Assembly (NCBI RefSeq): GCF_030247195.1
Contig: NC_080671.1
Span: 302,014,504 to 302,078,503, forward strand
Reading direction: 5' to 3'
Source: Topomyia yanbarensis
Taxonomy: Eukaryota; Arthropoda; Insecta; Diptera; Culicidae
DNA: 64,000 nucleotides
Shown: piece by piece, positions 1-11,214 of the stretch
Layout: each line of letters begins with the position of its first letter
Numbering within the stretch: position 1 is the first letter of the stretch
Notes under the pieces: generated by a model
The model's database searches: none
Told to the model about the DNA's origin: nothing
Seen by the model: the letters and a program-made list of their open reading frames with translations, nothing else
Position numbers and translations under genes: made by a program

Positions 1-230
1 TCCAAAGGATTTTCTGAAAATCCTTGTTTTGGTTTATTTATAGTAGTCGCAGTAATTCCGAAATTTAATACGAAATACGTGCACAAATTTCCGATCAGAT
101 AGTGCAAAAATATTGCGATTTCGTCCAGTAGAATGGAAGATACTCGCATTTCAAATCTGGGAAAATTTCTCAACTGAAATTTTTGAAACGGGATCCCATA
201 TTGAAACGTTAGAAGTATTCTACTTCAAAA
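1..230 (+). repeat. Terminal part of a histone-repeat copy (third copy)
   Basis: This stretch is nearly identical to 57678-57910 and, in reverse, to 31522-31753. It is the spacer that lies upstream of the histone H4 pseudogene in the two large arms. It matches arm 2 apart from a 3-bp indel and a few substitutions. The match stops abruptly after TACTTCAAAA, the same base at which both other copies stop. The rest of this copy, including its H4, would lie to the left of the window. Confidence 0.85.
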
Positions 231-572
231 ATTCGCAACTTCAAGTTAACGTCTTAATTTTAATTCTAGATATCTGCTAATCTTGCGCTCCATTGCATAT
301 CAATTTCGAATGTGTATTTAAATATGACAGGGTGCACCAAAATGCGATTACTGGAAATCAACTGCGACAGAATGAACAGTACTCGTGGGTTAGGCCTTGA
401 TACGAGTCACTGTGCCTATAGCAGCGAGTGCACAGTATACAAATAAATGGTAGACAGAAGACGGCAACAACAAGATCTATAGCAATTACATCGGTCGGAT
501 CAGAAGTTTCCAACAATCTCCTTCGATTGCGGTGGATTAGCAGCGGATTTCTTGGAATCAATTGATGGACAA
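231..572. other. Unassigned; left flank of the BEL insertion
   Basis: I recognise no gene here. The last bases (about 555-572) resemble the end of a 171-bp tandem-repeat unit found to the right of the BEL element (CAATTGATGGACAA here, CAATCGATGGACAA there). This fits the BEL element having inserted into that array. The 81-codon minus-strand reading frame that crosses this stretch has no recognisable motif. Confidence 0.5.
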
Positions 573-1168
573 TGTTGCAGCACCCTGTCAGAGCCCATGT
601 CACTAACGTTTGGCCGATGAGGCGCGTACCACTACGCTAATAGGGCAGCAGCATAAACGTCAGTCGTGTTGAGCGGAAGAAACCAGATTAAAGTTATTTG
701 ATATTGAATTGCGAGTGAGTTAGAAAATTTTTTAAGTTACTTTTCGGAAATAGCGGTTGATACACAGTGCAGTGCAGGCAAAAAAATTACTACAAAAACA
801 AAACGGGAATTAAAATATTATAAGAAGAACACCGGGATTCACAACTATATTTCTTTAATTTATATTCCGACATTTTCTAAACGTCGTTCAGGTTTCATGC
901 TATTGATCTAACGTGAGTAAAATACTTAAAATTACAATTAAAATCAATTGAAAATAAATGGCTTAAAATTAGGTATTTAGCACGTTCACGGTATCACGGT
1001 ACTGATTGCATTGAGGATAGAATCACAGCAGGAAGGAGTAAAAAACTAAATGTAAGATTTGGATTGATAAAACTTAAGATTATTTGTAACACTTTAAAAT
1101 ATATTTCCAGTTTGATCTGTTACAGCTACAAGCAGAATTACAAGAGTTTTTAACGGCGATTCCGAACA
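573..1168 (+). repeat. 5' LTR of the BEL element
   Basis: It starts TGTTGCAGCACCCTG and ends GATTCCGAACA, giving the usual TG...CA ends. It aligns over its whole length with 6852-7468. The main difference is an insertion near 7010-7030 of the right copy. I could not identify a convincing tRNA primer-binding site in the AT-rich bases that follow. Confidence 0.88.
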
Positions 1169-1209
1169 AAATCAAAATTTAATTAACGGATCGGATTCCA
1201 GCTCCCGGA

Positions 1210-2575
1210 ATGCTTTCTGAATCCTCAAGAGATAACCTTAAAACACACGATGAATGCCTCGTGTGCGGACCATCCGAATCTGATGATATCGGCTGGGTTC
1301 AATGTAAGAAATGTGAGCGGTGGGCGCACTTTTCGTGTGTAGGCGTGGACGAAAGAGTGGCACACGTAGATTGGTATTGCCATCAGTGTGTCCCGGTTCC
1401 GAAGCCACAGAAGGTGCGATCGAAAAAGACGTCGAAAAGCGACACTGGGTCTAATCGGGGAGCCGATTCCGTCTTGGATCCAACCGAGCAGCAGTTGAAG
1501 GAGGAACAGCTCACGAGAGAAAGAGCCTTAGCAAAGCAGATGGAAATTCGGAAGAAGCGAATCGCGCAGGAGATGGTTTGGAATAAGAGGCGATTGGAGC
1601 AAGAGCGGGCGATACAGGAGTTGGAACTCCAAGCTCGACGAGAGATACAGCGGTATGAACTGGAACAGGCAAAGAGACTGCTGGAACGGCAACAATCTGA
1701 GGAGCGTGATTTTCAGTTGGAGCTGAGTGCGATTCGAGCTCAAATGAAGTGCACCGAAATAAACAACGAATACGGCGCAGCCGGTGGTGATTCAAAAGAA
1801 GGGAAGGGTGAGCAGGTGAATGACTGGTTAAATACACAGAAGAAGGGTGATGTGAAAAAGTCGCGTGGAGATCCGCGCGGTGATAACAAGAAAGGCGGAC
1901 TGCCTCTGCTGCCATTGAAGACGGTCGAAGGGAGCGAGAAGTTGAACCCGGACTTGCCACCGGTTAACGACAGGGAGAGCAGTTCGGATTGCAACGAGGA
2001 AGATGATGAACGTGTCTCTCTCGGAAATGGAGAAGGTCGGTCAGCCCGAACTAACTACAGTATTCCGTCGGAAGATGCGTTTCGTGAACACGACCAACTG
2101 CACCGTTCCTCTAAGCTGACGTCCGACCAGCTAGCCACTCGGAGGGCGATTTGTAACAGTTTGCCGAAGTTCAATGGGAACGCACACATCTGGCCAGTGT
2201 TTATAAATAGTTATGAACAATCCACTGCTGCATGCGGTTATAGCAACCTCGAGAATCTGAAACGGTTGCAGGACTGTTTGGAGGGTGAAGCGCTGAATGC
2301 CGTTAGGAGCATGCTTGTATTGCCAGAGTCTGTACCGGAAGTGATTCAGGATCTACGGAGATTGTTCCGGGAAGTTGATGCGGACAATGTTGGACAAGGT
2401 GAGAAATGCACCAGCACCGAATGCAGATCGACTTGGAACCTTTATCAGATTCGGTATCACAGTCAAGCAACTTTGCGACCATCTAGAAGCCGCCCGCCTC
2501 GTCGATCATCTCAACAATCCAATGCTGGTTGCAGAACTGGTGGAGAAGCTTCCCCCAAGTAACAAATTGGATTAG
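1210..2575 (+). pseudogene. BEL gag-like region with PHD finger (frameshifted)
   Basis: The frame opens at ATG 1210 and reads for 450 codons. Residues about 16-62 form a PHD-type zinc finger with Cys4-His-Cys3 spacing (CLVC...CKKC...HFSC...CHQC), a domain that typically reads histone H3 tails. Residues about 100-170 are a charged coiled coil rich in Arg, Glu and Gln. From about residue 310 there is a DUF1759-type gag segment (LPKFNGNAHIWPVF...). Near position 2372 the homology leaves this frame and continues in frame +2 (LDKVRNAPAPNADRLGTFIR...), so a small indel has occurred. The second frame ends in TAG at 2573-2575, where related BEL proteins read straight through. The out-of-frame tail of the 450-codon ORF after about 2375 is not gag. 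A minus-strand ORF at 1511-1960 is only a shadow. Confidence 0.88.
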
Positions 2576-4304
2576 GTGAGGTATAAGAAAGGCAAAGAAG
2601 GTGCTCCGTTGAAAAAGTTTGCCAACTTCGTCACCGACATAGCGGCCAACGTTTCCGAGGTAGCGGACTTTCCCATCGCAGAAGCAACACGATCCGTGAG
2701 AGGAAAGCACGCCAAGAAGGAATTTGTGCACCTGCATGAGCAAGAGACAACACGGGTCGAAGGGTCGCAAAACGAAGCGGTTACCAGAGCCTGCTGGATT
2801 TGTCATCGGACGGACCACCGAATCAGGTTCTGCGATGACTTCAGGAAAATGAACGTTGGGGAACGGCTGAAGGCGGTAGAAAATCGAAAGCTATGTGGTG
2901 TTTGCCTCAATAAGCTCGGTAACCAACGTTGCGAGTCAAAACAACATTGCCATGTTAAGGAATGCCAAGGCAAACATCATCCTCTTATGCATAGAGTAGA
3001 AGAGTCGATTCAGGCACAGAAAGTGACCTGCAATGCTCTGGGAACGAATCGCGCAGTGATTTTCCGTATGCTTTTGGTTACGCTACATGTGGGAAAGCTA
3101 CGGTTCGACACATTAGCGTTTTTGGATGAGGGCTCATCAGCCTCGTTGGTGAATGAAAGCGTCGCCAAGCAATTAAAGGCAACGGGGGAAGCTGAGCCAC
3201 TCATCGTCACCTGGACCGGAAACTTTAACCGTTACGAGAACAAATCCAGAAGAATCGACCTGATGCTTTCAGCAAGGGGATCAACGGAGAAGTGGCCATT
3301 GGAAAACGTTCGCACAGTGTCCGAATTGGTTCTGCCTAAGCAGAAGATGAAGTTTGCGCAAATGGAAAAGAAGTATCCACATCTGGTCGGCGTGCCTGTG
3401 ACGGATTATTCTAAGGAATTGCCTACCATCGTTATTGGTTTGGACAATCTGCACGTATTTGCCCCGCTGGAATCACGGATCGGGGAGAAGAATGAGCCGA
3501 TTGCCGTTCGTACGAAGGTAGGCTGGACAGTTTATGGTCCGGAGAAGCGAAAGCCTAACGCAAATGTCTATCTGAACTTACATTCCGTTACAACGGTAAC
3601 TAATCAACAGCTTCACGATATGCTAAGGGAGCAGTACGTTATAAATGAGACAGGTGTATCATCGTTTGCCGTACCAGAACCGGTGGATGAGATCAGGGCA
3701 CGGACAATACTGCAAGCCACCACGAAGCGGATCGGAGAGTGTTTCGAAACCGGTCTGCTCTGGCGAGAAGATGATCATCGTTTACCTGACAGCTACCCGA
3801 TGGCCGTGTGTAGGTTGAAGGCACTCGAACGAAAGTTGAACAGAAACCCAGTGCTCAAGCAGAACGTACATCAGCAGATTGCAGATTACCAGAGTAAAGG
3901 CTACGCACACAAAGCAACTGATGCAGAACTCACAGATATGTCGGGTCACGCCACATGGTATCTACCGCTAAATATCGTGGTAAATCCGCATAAGCCAGGT
4001 AAGGTCCGGCTCATATGGGACGCGGCGGCCATGGCCGATGACGTGTCCTTAAACTCAAAGCTGTTGTCGGGATCGGACATGTTGGTGCCACCTTCTAGGA
4101 TCATATGTCATTTTCAAGAACGCCCGATAGCCTTTAGGGGTGACATACAGGAAATGTACCATCTGGTACGAGTTCGATAGGAGGACAAACAAGCACAACG
4201 GTTTTTGTTCCGATCGAGTCCAGACGAAACTCCGCAGGTGTACATCATGGATGTGGCTACTTTCGGGTCGACATGTTCACCATGTTCGGTAGTTTGTAAA
4301 AAAC
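2576..4304 (+). pseudogene. BEL pol: zinc knuckles, protease, start of reverse transcriptase
   Basis: This continues in the same frame as the end of gag. Near residues 65-135 lie the cysteine/histidine clusters of BEL polyproteins (CWICHRTDH..., CGVC, CHVKECQGKHH). A retropepsin-like segment follows with the active-site-like motif FLDEGSSASLV (DEG in place of the more usual DSG/DTG). The start of the reverse transcriptase is clear (YLPLNIVVNP, KVRLIWDAAA, GDIQEMYH). The frame is cut by TAG at 4178-4180, then continues (EDKQAQRFLF..., DVATFGSTCSPCS) until a frameshift near 4290. These breaks make the polyprotein non-functional. Confidence 0.88.
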
Positions 4305-5593
4305 ATGAACACGGAAGAATTTCGGGTGGAGTACCCAGAATCTATGGAAGCGATTACCAAGCGCCATTATGTGGACGATTATTACGACAGTGCGGACACC
4401 ATCGAGGAAGCTGTCAATCGAGCCAAGGAGGTAAAATATATTCACTTGCAGGGCGGATTTCTAATTCGTAACTGGATGTCGAATTCAGACATGTTCCTGG
4501 AGAAACTCGGGGAGCGGAGTACGGATGCCGCAAAGCACTTCAATCGGGACAAGAGTACCGAGTATGAGCGCGTGCTAGGCATCGTTTGGCAACCTGTTGA
4601 GGACGTATTCTGTTTTGCCACCGCTTCAAAGGCCGACTACAGGACAGTTCTACAAGGGGATGAGCGTGCGACAAAAAGGATTGTTCTCAGTTACGTCATG
4701 GCGCAATTCGAACCGTTAGGATTTCTTGCATCAGTGGTTGCACTCGGAAAAATGCTCGTACAAGATCTGTGGCGAACGGGCTGCGAATGGGACGAACAGA
4801 TCGATGACGTATCGTTTAAGAAGTGGCAGCGCTGGATACAACTCTTGCGGAACATCGAGTCGTTCAGGATCGGTCGCAGCTATTTCGGTTACGCAAAATC
4901 GAACGAAATTCAGGATGTGCAGTTGCACATTTTTGCCGATGCAAGCGAGACGGCGTACGGATGCATTGCCTACTTTCGGGCGATTGTCCAAGGCGAGGTG
5001 AGATGCACACTAGTGATGAGTCGGTCGAAGGTGGCCTCGTTAAAGCAGTTGTCGTTTCCTCGGCTTGAACTCTTGGCTGCAGTACTCGGAGCACGGCTCA
5101 AGCAGACAGTGATAGAGAATCATAACTTCCCGATTAGTAAAGTCATGTACTGGATCGATGCGGACGTAGTGCTCTCGTGGATTCGGTCAGATCAACGCCG
5201 GTACAAACAATTTGTAGGTTTTCGGATTGGTGAGATATTAAGTCTGACGGCCTACAAAACTCAACGTTACAGATCAATTAACCAAATGGGGGAAGAGCTC
5301 GGAGTTGACTTCTGACTGCGTATGGGTACAAGCGCCCACGTTTTTGTACACTCCGGATGCTGTATGGCCGAAGATGGAGTTGCCACCAGCAAACACGACA
5401 GAAGAACTTCGGGTCCATCTTCTGTTGCATAATATTCTTGTGCCTGAAATCTTCACCGATGCGAGAAATTTTTCGAAATGGACGGTGATAGTGCGGACGA
5501 TGGCATCTGTTCTGCGGTTTATCTCTAACTGCCGACGAAAGACGAAGAAGATGCCGATCGAGACTCTGAAAGCAACGGCCAGACAGGAGAACG
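4305..5593 (+). pseudogene. BEL pol: reverse transcriptase core and RNase H
   Basis: The frame from 4305 carries the polymerase active-site box YVDDYYDS about 20 residues in. An RNase H-like domain follows (HIFADASETAYGC, then FPRLELLAAVLGARL, then WIDADVVLSWI). The frame is lost near 5290, and homology resumes in another frame from 5305 to 5593 (conserved patches WPK, EELRVHLLLH, FSKWTVIVRTMASVLRFISNC). The segment of roughly 130 residues that normally joins this to the integrase zinc-binding domain is missing, so there is an internal deletion as well as a frameshift. A MITE interrupts the sequence right after 5593. Confidence 0.85.
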
Positions 5594-5848
5594 CAGGAGC
5601 GGATCCAGAAAAACATTTCGCAGGGGGTCCGAAATTTCAATTTTGAAATGTTCATTGTACAGTTCGTAATATGTAATGCACTCATTTAATTAAAATTAGT
5701 CTTGGTGATTGAATCTCGTTTGAAATGGTTTTGAATTTTGAACAAATTTAAAATTGAAACTGTTTTAAAATTTTTCAAGAAGTTAAAATTTTTCGGGGGG
5801 GGGGGGGGGGTCCGGACCCCCAAGACCCTCCCCCTGGATCCGCCACTC
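5594..5848. mobile_element. hAT-type MITE inside BEL pol
   Basis: A 255-bp insertion with terminal inverted repeats CAGGAGCGGATCCAG (left) and GAGTGGCGGATCCAG (reverse complement of the right end). It is flanked by a perfect 8-bp TSD, GGAGAACG, at 5586-5593 and 5849-5856. The 8-bp duplication and CAG-type ends are hallmarks of hAT elements. The right half contains a run of 17 or more G followed by a short palindrome (GGTCCGGACC). It has no coding capacity. It is younger than the BEL insertion. Confidence 0.9.
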
Positions 5849-5855
5849 GGAGAAC

Positions 5856-6882
5856 GTGATAAAACCGATTAGCGTCGGTAGTTCCTGCATGTGGTGTAGA
5901 GTGCGCCGTAATCGTCCGAAGGTTCCACGAATGGCTCCACTTCCCGAACAACGGATTACACTGCGCCCATTTAGTTACACTGGTGTTGACTATATGGGGC
6001 CTTTCGAAGTAACTGTTGGATGCCGATCGGAGAAACGGTGGATTGCATTGTTCATCTGCTTTGTGACTCGAGCAGTGCACCTGGAGGTAACGCATCGATT
6101 AACTACACAGTCCTGTTTGATGGCGATCTACCGTTTTATGGGCCGACGAGGGTGGCCGCTAGAATTCTTCTCCGATAACGAGACAAGCTTTCAGGGGGCC
6201 AGTAAAGAGTTACTGGCATCGTTCCGTGAAATAGAAAACGATTGTGCAGATCAGTTGACGAATGCTCGGACGAAGTGGACGTTCAATCCTTCAATGGCGC
6301 CTCATATGGGAGGAGTGTGGGAGCGTCTCGTCCGCTCTTTTAAGGACGACGATGGCAAGCGGTTGACCGATGAAATCTTGCAGACGGCGATAATAGAAGC
6401 GGAGGACATAATCAACTCGCGTTCGCTCACGTACGTTGCACAACAGTCTGCTGAACCGGACACACTTACACCGAATCACTTTCCGGGAATGGCGTCTTTA
6501 AGACAACTAGATATGATGCCATCTCTTCCGTCCCCTAGCCCAGCAACGGCTTTGCGAGATGCGTTCCAGCGATCCCAGGAGCTAGCTAGCGTGATGTGGA
6601 AACGCTGGATTGCAGGGTAGATTGAAGAAAGGTGATTTGGTGTACGTCGTAGAAGGCAACAACTGGAAGTACTGGATTCGAGGACAAGTGGAAGAACCCA
6701 TTGTATCGAGCGATGGCCGAGTTCGACAGGCACGGGTAGTAACAAACAGTGGTCGGAAAAGACGGGCAGCTGCACAATTGGCTCTGCTGGAGATTGATGA
6801 TGGTAACACTAAACCGGAAGTAATCTCCGGGATAGGTTACGGGCCGGGGAATGTTGCAGCACCCTGTCGGAGCCCGTGTCAC
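5856..6882 (+). pseudogene. BEL pol: integrase core and C-terminal domain (frameshifted)
   Basis: The frame 5856-6620 starts within the second half of the zinc-binding module (CMWC). It then shows the rve integrase core: GVDYMGPFEV (first Asp), EFFSDNETSFQG (second Asp), and the downstream GGVWERLVRS block. A frameshift with a small deletion near 6600-6615 moves the reading to the next frame. There the BEL C-terminal DUF5641-like domain is seen (LKKGDLVYVVEGNNWKYWIRG, then GRVRQARVVT), ending at the edge of the 3' LTR. The N-terminal His pair of the integrase is absent because of the upstream deletion. Confidence 0.88.
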
Positions 6883-7468
6883 TAACGTCTGGCCGATGAG
6901 GCGCGTACCACTACGCTAATAGGGCAGCAGCATAAACGTCAGTCATGTTGAGCGGAAGAAACCAGATTAAAGTTATCTGATTTTGAATTGCGAGTGAGTT
7001 AGAAAATTATCGTTATTTTACTGTGTCAAGCTACTTTTCGGAAATAGCGGTTGAAACACAGTGCAGTGCAGGTTAAAAAATTAATACAAAAACAAAACAG
7101 GAATTAAAATATTATAAAAAGAACACCGGGATTCACAACTATATTTTTATAATTTAGATTCCGACATTTTCTAAACGTCGTTCAGGTTTCATGCTATTGA
7201 TCTAACGTGAGTAAAATACTTAAAATTACAATTAAAATCAATTAAAAATAAATGGCTTAAAATTAGGTATTTAGTGCGGTCTCGGTATCACGGTACTGAT
7301 TTCATTGAGGATAGAATCACAGCAGGAAGGAGTAAAAAACTAAATATAAGATTTGGATTGATAAAACTTAAGATTATGTATTTGTAACACTTTAAAATAT
7401 ATTTCCAGTTTGATTTGTTACACCAAAAAGCAGAATTACAAAAGAGTTTTTAACGGCGATTCCGAACA
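6852..7468 (+). repeat. 3' LTR of the BEL element
   Basis: It starts TGTTGCAGCACCCTG and ends GATTCCGAACA. It aligns with the 5' LTR throughout. It is 21 bp longer, mostly because of an extra stretch around 7010-7030. The element ends at 7468 and is followed by the TSD-like TACAA. Confidence 0.88.
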
Positions 7469-8090
7469 TACAACATAGCTCCAGTTCCACTATCGTCACT
7501 GGTCTAACGATGAGCAACCCAAATCTTGATGACACCACGACTGTTTCTCCAGGTAATGCCAAGGAGGATATATGTCCCCCCGAAGCTACACTCGATACTA
7601 CTCCCATTCAAAGAAATTTCCGCTTCCAGCCAATCGATGGACAACACAGCTCCAGTTCCGCTGCCGTCATTCATCTAGCAATCAGCAACCCAGAGCCTGA
7701 TGACACCACGATTACTTCTCCAGGTAATTACAAGGAGGGTATATGTCCCCCGAAGCTACACTCGATACTGCCCCCCCCCCCCCTCAGAAAGACTTCCACT
7801 TCCAGTCAATCGATGGACATCACAGCCTCAGTACCGCTGCCGTCACTCGTCTAGCAATCAGCATCCCAGACCTTGATGACACCACGATTACTTCTCCAGG
7901 TAATGCCAAGGAGGGCATATGTCCCCCCCGAAGCTACACTCGATACTGCTCCCCCTCAAAAAGACTTCCGATTCCAGTCAATCGATGGACAACACAGCTC
8001 CAGTTCCACTGCTGTCACTCATCTAGCGTTGAGCAACCCAAATCCTGATGACACCACGATTACTTCTCCAGGTAATGCCAAGGAGATCGT
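7469..8090 (+). repeat. 171-bp coding-like tandem repeat array (about 3.6 units)
   Basis: Units begin at the same point relative to GACACCACGA at 7531, 7702, 7878 and 8050 (spacings 171, 176 and 172). The unit length of 57 codons, and the fact that each unit is open in the same frame, suggest a protein repeat. It reads ...SNP.PDDTTITSPGN.KEGICPPEATLDT..P..DF.FQSIDG.HS. Frames are shifted by length changes in a C-run near 7770 and near 7926. The array ends abruptly near 8090. I do not recognise the protein. No start, splice pattern or promoter is visible, so it may be a fragment of a repetitive gene. Confidence 0.75.
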
Positions 8091-8101
8091 TTTTATCATT
8101 G

Positions 8102-8527
8102 CGGGGAGATTTGACCAAGGCCCGGGGAGACTTGACCAAGAGAATTTTGAAAAATCAGAGCAAAAAATAATGACATAAATCATACTGTGATCCTTTTTTA
8201 CATATTGTCGAGGCCCATAGATAGCAGTAAAAAATATAAAAGGGTGACATTTCATAAATTTCGACTGTTTTTACTGCATTTCCTTTTAAGGATTAACTGT
8301 ACTGCTTACATTGTATGTTCACACGTCACGAAATTAGCAATATTACTACTAACTTCCTTTATTAGTACTAAAAGATATAGACTGATGTTTGATGTGGGAT
8401 TTTTTGTGACGTGATTAACACTAACAGTAGGTACCACAGCATAGTGAATATCAGAAATATTTTATCTTTCTTTGGTTTATTGCCACTTGGTCAAGTCTCC
8501 CCATAAAAGCTTGGTCAAGTCTCCCTA
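8102..8527. mobile_element. MITE with GGGGAGACTTGACCAAG repeats at both ends
   Basis: The left end carries two copies of a GGGGAGAYTTGACCAAG motif (8103-8142), and the right end carries two inverted copies (about 8490-8527). The ends therefore form a terminal inverted repeat with an internal duplication. The interior is AT-rich and non-coding. The exact borders are uncertain by a few bases. Confidence 0.7.
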
Positions 8528-9317
8528 ATTTTAGTAATAACTATAATGTTCCAATTTATGTAAAATCGTTTCACTAGTTCGTAAAAAATAAAATGATCTA
8601 TGAGTACTTTAGAAGTAATTATTAGTCGAGTAGATATGTTCATACAAAGTTTGATAAAAAATTACATCGTTTACCGCAAATTTATTAAATACGGAATATT
8701 TTCTATAAGGAAAGAACTTTGCATTCCAAACTTTTAAAATTACCTTAAGGGACCGAAACAAGCATGAACATATTTTTGAAAAAATGTTCAGAACCTAACA
8801 GAAAAAAATGTGCGCTGTTGTGGTAAAACCGACACTATTTGGGTAGGGTAAATCCGACACGCTGTTAAGATGGTTGTGTTTACATGCGGTTCATCACAAA
8901 AGGCTGGGGATCTTTGTGACACTTCAATTGCAAAAGGCTGGGGATCTTTGTAACACCTCTATTACACTATTAGCACACTATTGTAATAGCAGAAATGCAC
9001 AGAAATACTTCTGTGTTTATTTCTTATAAGTCTCTTTAAAAATCAAAAATTACTATTTTTGCTTATCAGATTCTATCGAAGCTTTCGCTATTTCTGTAAA
9101 AACTCCTCCGAAGTTCTAGTGATCTTGGTTTGTCATAGGGTATACGTGCACTTATTCATCTCATTAGTCCCGATGTCACACTATTTCGCTGATAACTCGG
9201 CTTACGCTGATTGGATTGCGCTTAAATAGGTATCAACATCTTTGCTCCGTTCTTAAGAAGCAGGTCAATAAAAAATCTGATTTAGAAAATGTAAAATACT
9301 CATCCCTTTGGTTTGCA
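8528..9317. other. No gene seen; short repeat traces
   Basis: Two direct copies of AAAGGCTGGGGATCTTTG lie near 8898 and 8934. Phrases of the type GGTAAAACCGACACT / GGGTAAATCCGACACG near 8821-8860 look like the remnant of a TA-type MITE end. Nothing else is recognisable. Confidence 0.5.
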
Positions 9318-9605
9318 GCAAGCAGGTTTCTCGCATCTCGCATTCTAATGTCAGCATCAGCGCCAGCTCAGCTTCTCGCTGCCACTCTGTAAGCGCCCTT
9401 AGGGTGCTTACAGAGTGGCCGTGAGAAGCTGAGCTGGGGCTGGCACTGACATTAGAATGAAAGCTGAGCGGATCGGCGCCGACTGCCTGCTTTTACTCTG
9501 ACAGGTTCCATTTGATATGCTGCAAGCAGGTTTCTCGCATTCTACTGTCAGTACCAGCCCCAGTTCAGCTTCTCGCGGCCACTCTCTAAGCACCCTTAGA
9601 CCGGA
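9318..9605. repeat. Fold-back repeat with an extra direct copy
   Basis: The segment 9330-9394 (TCTCGCATTC...GCCAGCTCAGCTTCTCG...CACTCTGTAAGCGCCCTTA) is followed at once by its inverted copy (9395-9470). A third, direct-orientation copy follows at about 9519-9600. The first two copies can form a long hairpin. The whole may be one fold-back element with a duplicated arm, or two adjacent MITEs. No coding capacity is visible. Confidence 0.7.
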
Positions 9606-9809
9606 CTAAACTCAGGCCTAAAATCAAAGATAATACCGCGTGGCAGTATAAACTAGATACAAGCTTACCGCAATTGTACTACTTATCAATTCACAAGCAT
9701 TTCCGTAATTTGTTGGGTGGTGAGGGGGAGGGGGGAGGGGGTTATGTTTATCCCGGTGGTACCTAACGTTCAAAAGGGGGTGACCCACAATCCACATATC
9801 CTTTCCTTT
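9606..9809. other. No gene seen
   Basis: This short spacer contains a G-rich run near 9718-9742 (GGTGAGGGGGAGGGGGGAGG). Nothing else is recognisable. Confidence 0.4.
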
Positions 9810-11214
9810 TCTTTCGTTTTAGAGGTATGGTGTCTTTAGCAAAGTTGCTGCATGGCATCTAGCGCTTTATTTGATCATTTCATATTAGTTTTAAATTCAG
9901 TCGCTAGGGCGGTGCTGCTAGCATTTCATGGAACGAGAAAAAAAGATGGTGTCTACTAAAAAGTTGTATGTCAGGAAATTATTAGTATATCTTTTGATGG
10001 TAGGGGGAAAGGAAAGTATAAGTATATCTTTTGATGCCCGGGGCTACTTGGCGGTAGGGGTAAGCTGGCGGGATCACCTTTTCTCAGTTTCTAATAGACA
10101 TAAAGCGCTGTCTTTTGTTGTGAACCTCAACGCATTATCCAATGTGTTTTTGTTGCAAAACGTTTTGTTTAGTAGAAGCTGTGGGCGATATTGTGTTTTT
10201 GAGCATACTTTGTAAATTTTCTTAATTTCAAACATTTTGTGTTATTTAAGATGGTTTTCAATCTATTCTTCGAATGATTATATTTTTCGAAAGTGCGTGA
10301 AAAGAGCTTTCAGTATCCATATAGATATTACACATATCGATACACAAAAGTAATTTGTTAAATCATTTTCCATAAAATATGCTGTTGGGGTAAGTTGGCG
10401 GTGACGCACACGGGGCAAGTTGGCAAGAAACTTTTCCTTGTGTCTCTCGTCAATGCAGGGGACAATTATTTCGAACAATCACCTGAATAACTTCGAAAAT
10501 TTGCTTTTGAATATGGAGTACGCATCGAAGTCAAAATGACGGGGTATTGAGACTGAAATATAATAAAAAGTTTCGAATAATATACAGTTTTACTGAAAAG
10601 CAATCGCCACATTTCATAAGGACCAATGATGAATCGAATTTCCATTTTATTGCTTATTTTCTGGAATTCCACCAACTTACCCCATACATACAGCCAACTT
10701 ACACCGGGGCTGGGGTAAGTTGGCGGCTTTTCCGCGTCACATATTTTTGTCTCTAGAAATGAAAACAACGTATCAATCATTTTCATAAACTTCAGAGATG
10801 TTGCCAACAGCCTGCTTTTTCATGCAACGTGTTCTATTTTGCAAGATCTACCAAAATCGAAGCAGTAAAAAATAAAAACTGAAAACACCGCCAACTAGCC
10901 CCGGTCTCACCTACTAAATTTGTAGATCTCACAAGTTTTGAAACACGGCGCATTTTAAAAACATAATATGTTGATTAAATTTTTAATTTAAACCATACAG
11001 GACATACAGGACTTACTAAGTTTGCATCTTCAGATGATATATTTTAAATGGTATGACCTACAACACACCACCACATTTCTATCTAGCTTTATTAAAAAGT
11101 TGATAGCAGCGCCGCCCTTACGACTGAATTCCAAACTAGTATGATTTAACCAAATAAAGCGCTAGGCGCCATACTGTAACTTTTCCGAAGACACCATAAC
11201 TCTATAACGAAAGA
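9810..11214. mobile_element. TIR element with about 115-bp inverted repeats
   Basis: The left end (9811-9930: CTTTCGTTTTAGAGG, TATGGTGTCTT, then CTAGCGCTTTATTTG) is matched in reverse by the right end (11095-11214). Similarity covers about 115 bp with several mismatches. Most of the interior is taken up by another repeat (10031-10916). No transposase is visible. I could not define a TSD. Confidence 0.7.
10031..10916 (-). mobile_element. 'CTAGTTGGCGG' repeat family, copy A
   Basis: The right end reads, on the minus strand, CCGGGGCTAGTTGGCGGTG followed by TTTTCAG. The left end carries CCGGGGCTACTTGGCGG and a second GTAAGCTGGCGG motif. The internal sequence is similar to 15086-15780 in the opposite orientation, including the block around GTTTTGTTGCAAAACG and the GATACTGAAAGC block. 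It is a non-coding dispersed repeat, nested inside the 9810-11214 element. Confidence 0.75.

Larger units (their letters stand above)
573..7468 (+). mobile_element. BEL/Pao LTR retrotransposon, defective
   Basis: A near-complete element with LTRs at 573-1168 and 6852-7468, a gag-like region with PHD finger, CCHC knuckles, aspartic protease, reverse transcriptase, RNase H, integrase and a BEL-type C-terminal domain, in that order on the plus strand. The flanks are GACAA on the left and TACAA on the right, a 5-bp TSD with one mismatch. The coding region is broken by at least three frameshifts (near 2372, 4290 and 6610), two in-frame stops (2573-2575 and 4178-4180), a deletion between RNase H and integrase, and a MITE insertion (5594-5848). 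The LTRs differ by many substitutions and indels, so the copy is not recent and cannot move by itself. Confidence 0.93.

Noticed and set aside
1511..1960. 149-codon minus-strand ORF
   Set aside because: Shadow of the charged, GA-rich coiled-coil region of BEL gag; no motifs of its own.
7469..8090. CRISPR-like array
   Set aside because: Units are head-to-tail without unique spacers and are coding-like; a eukaryotic tandem repeat explains them.
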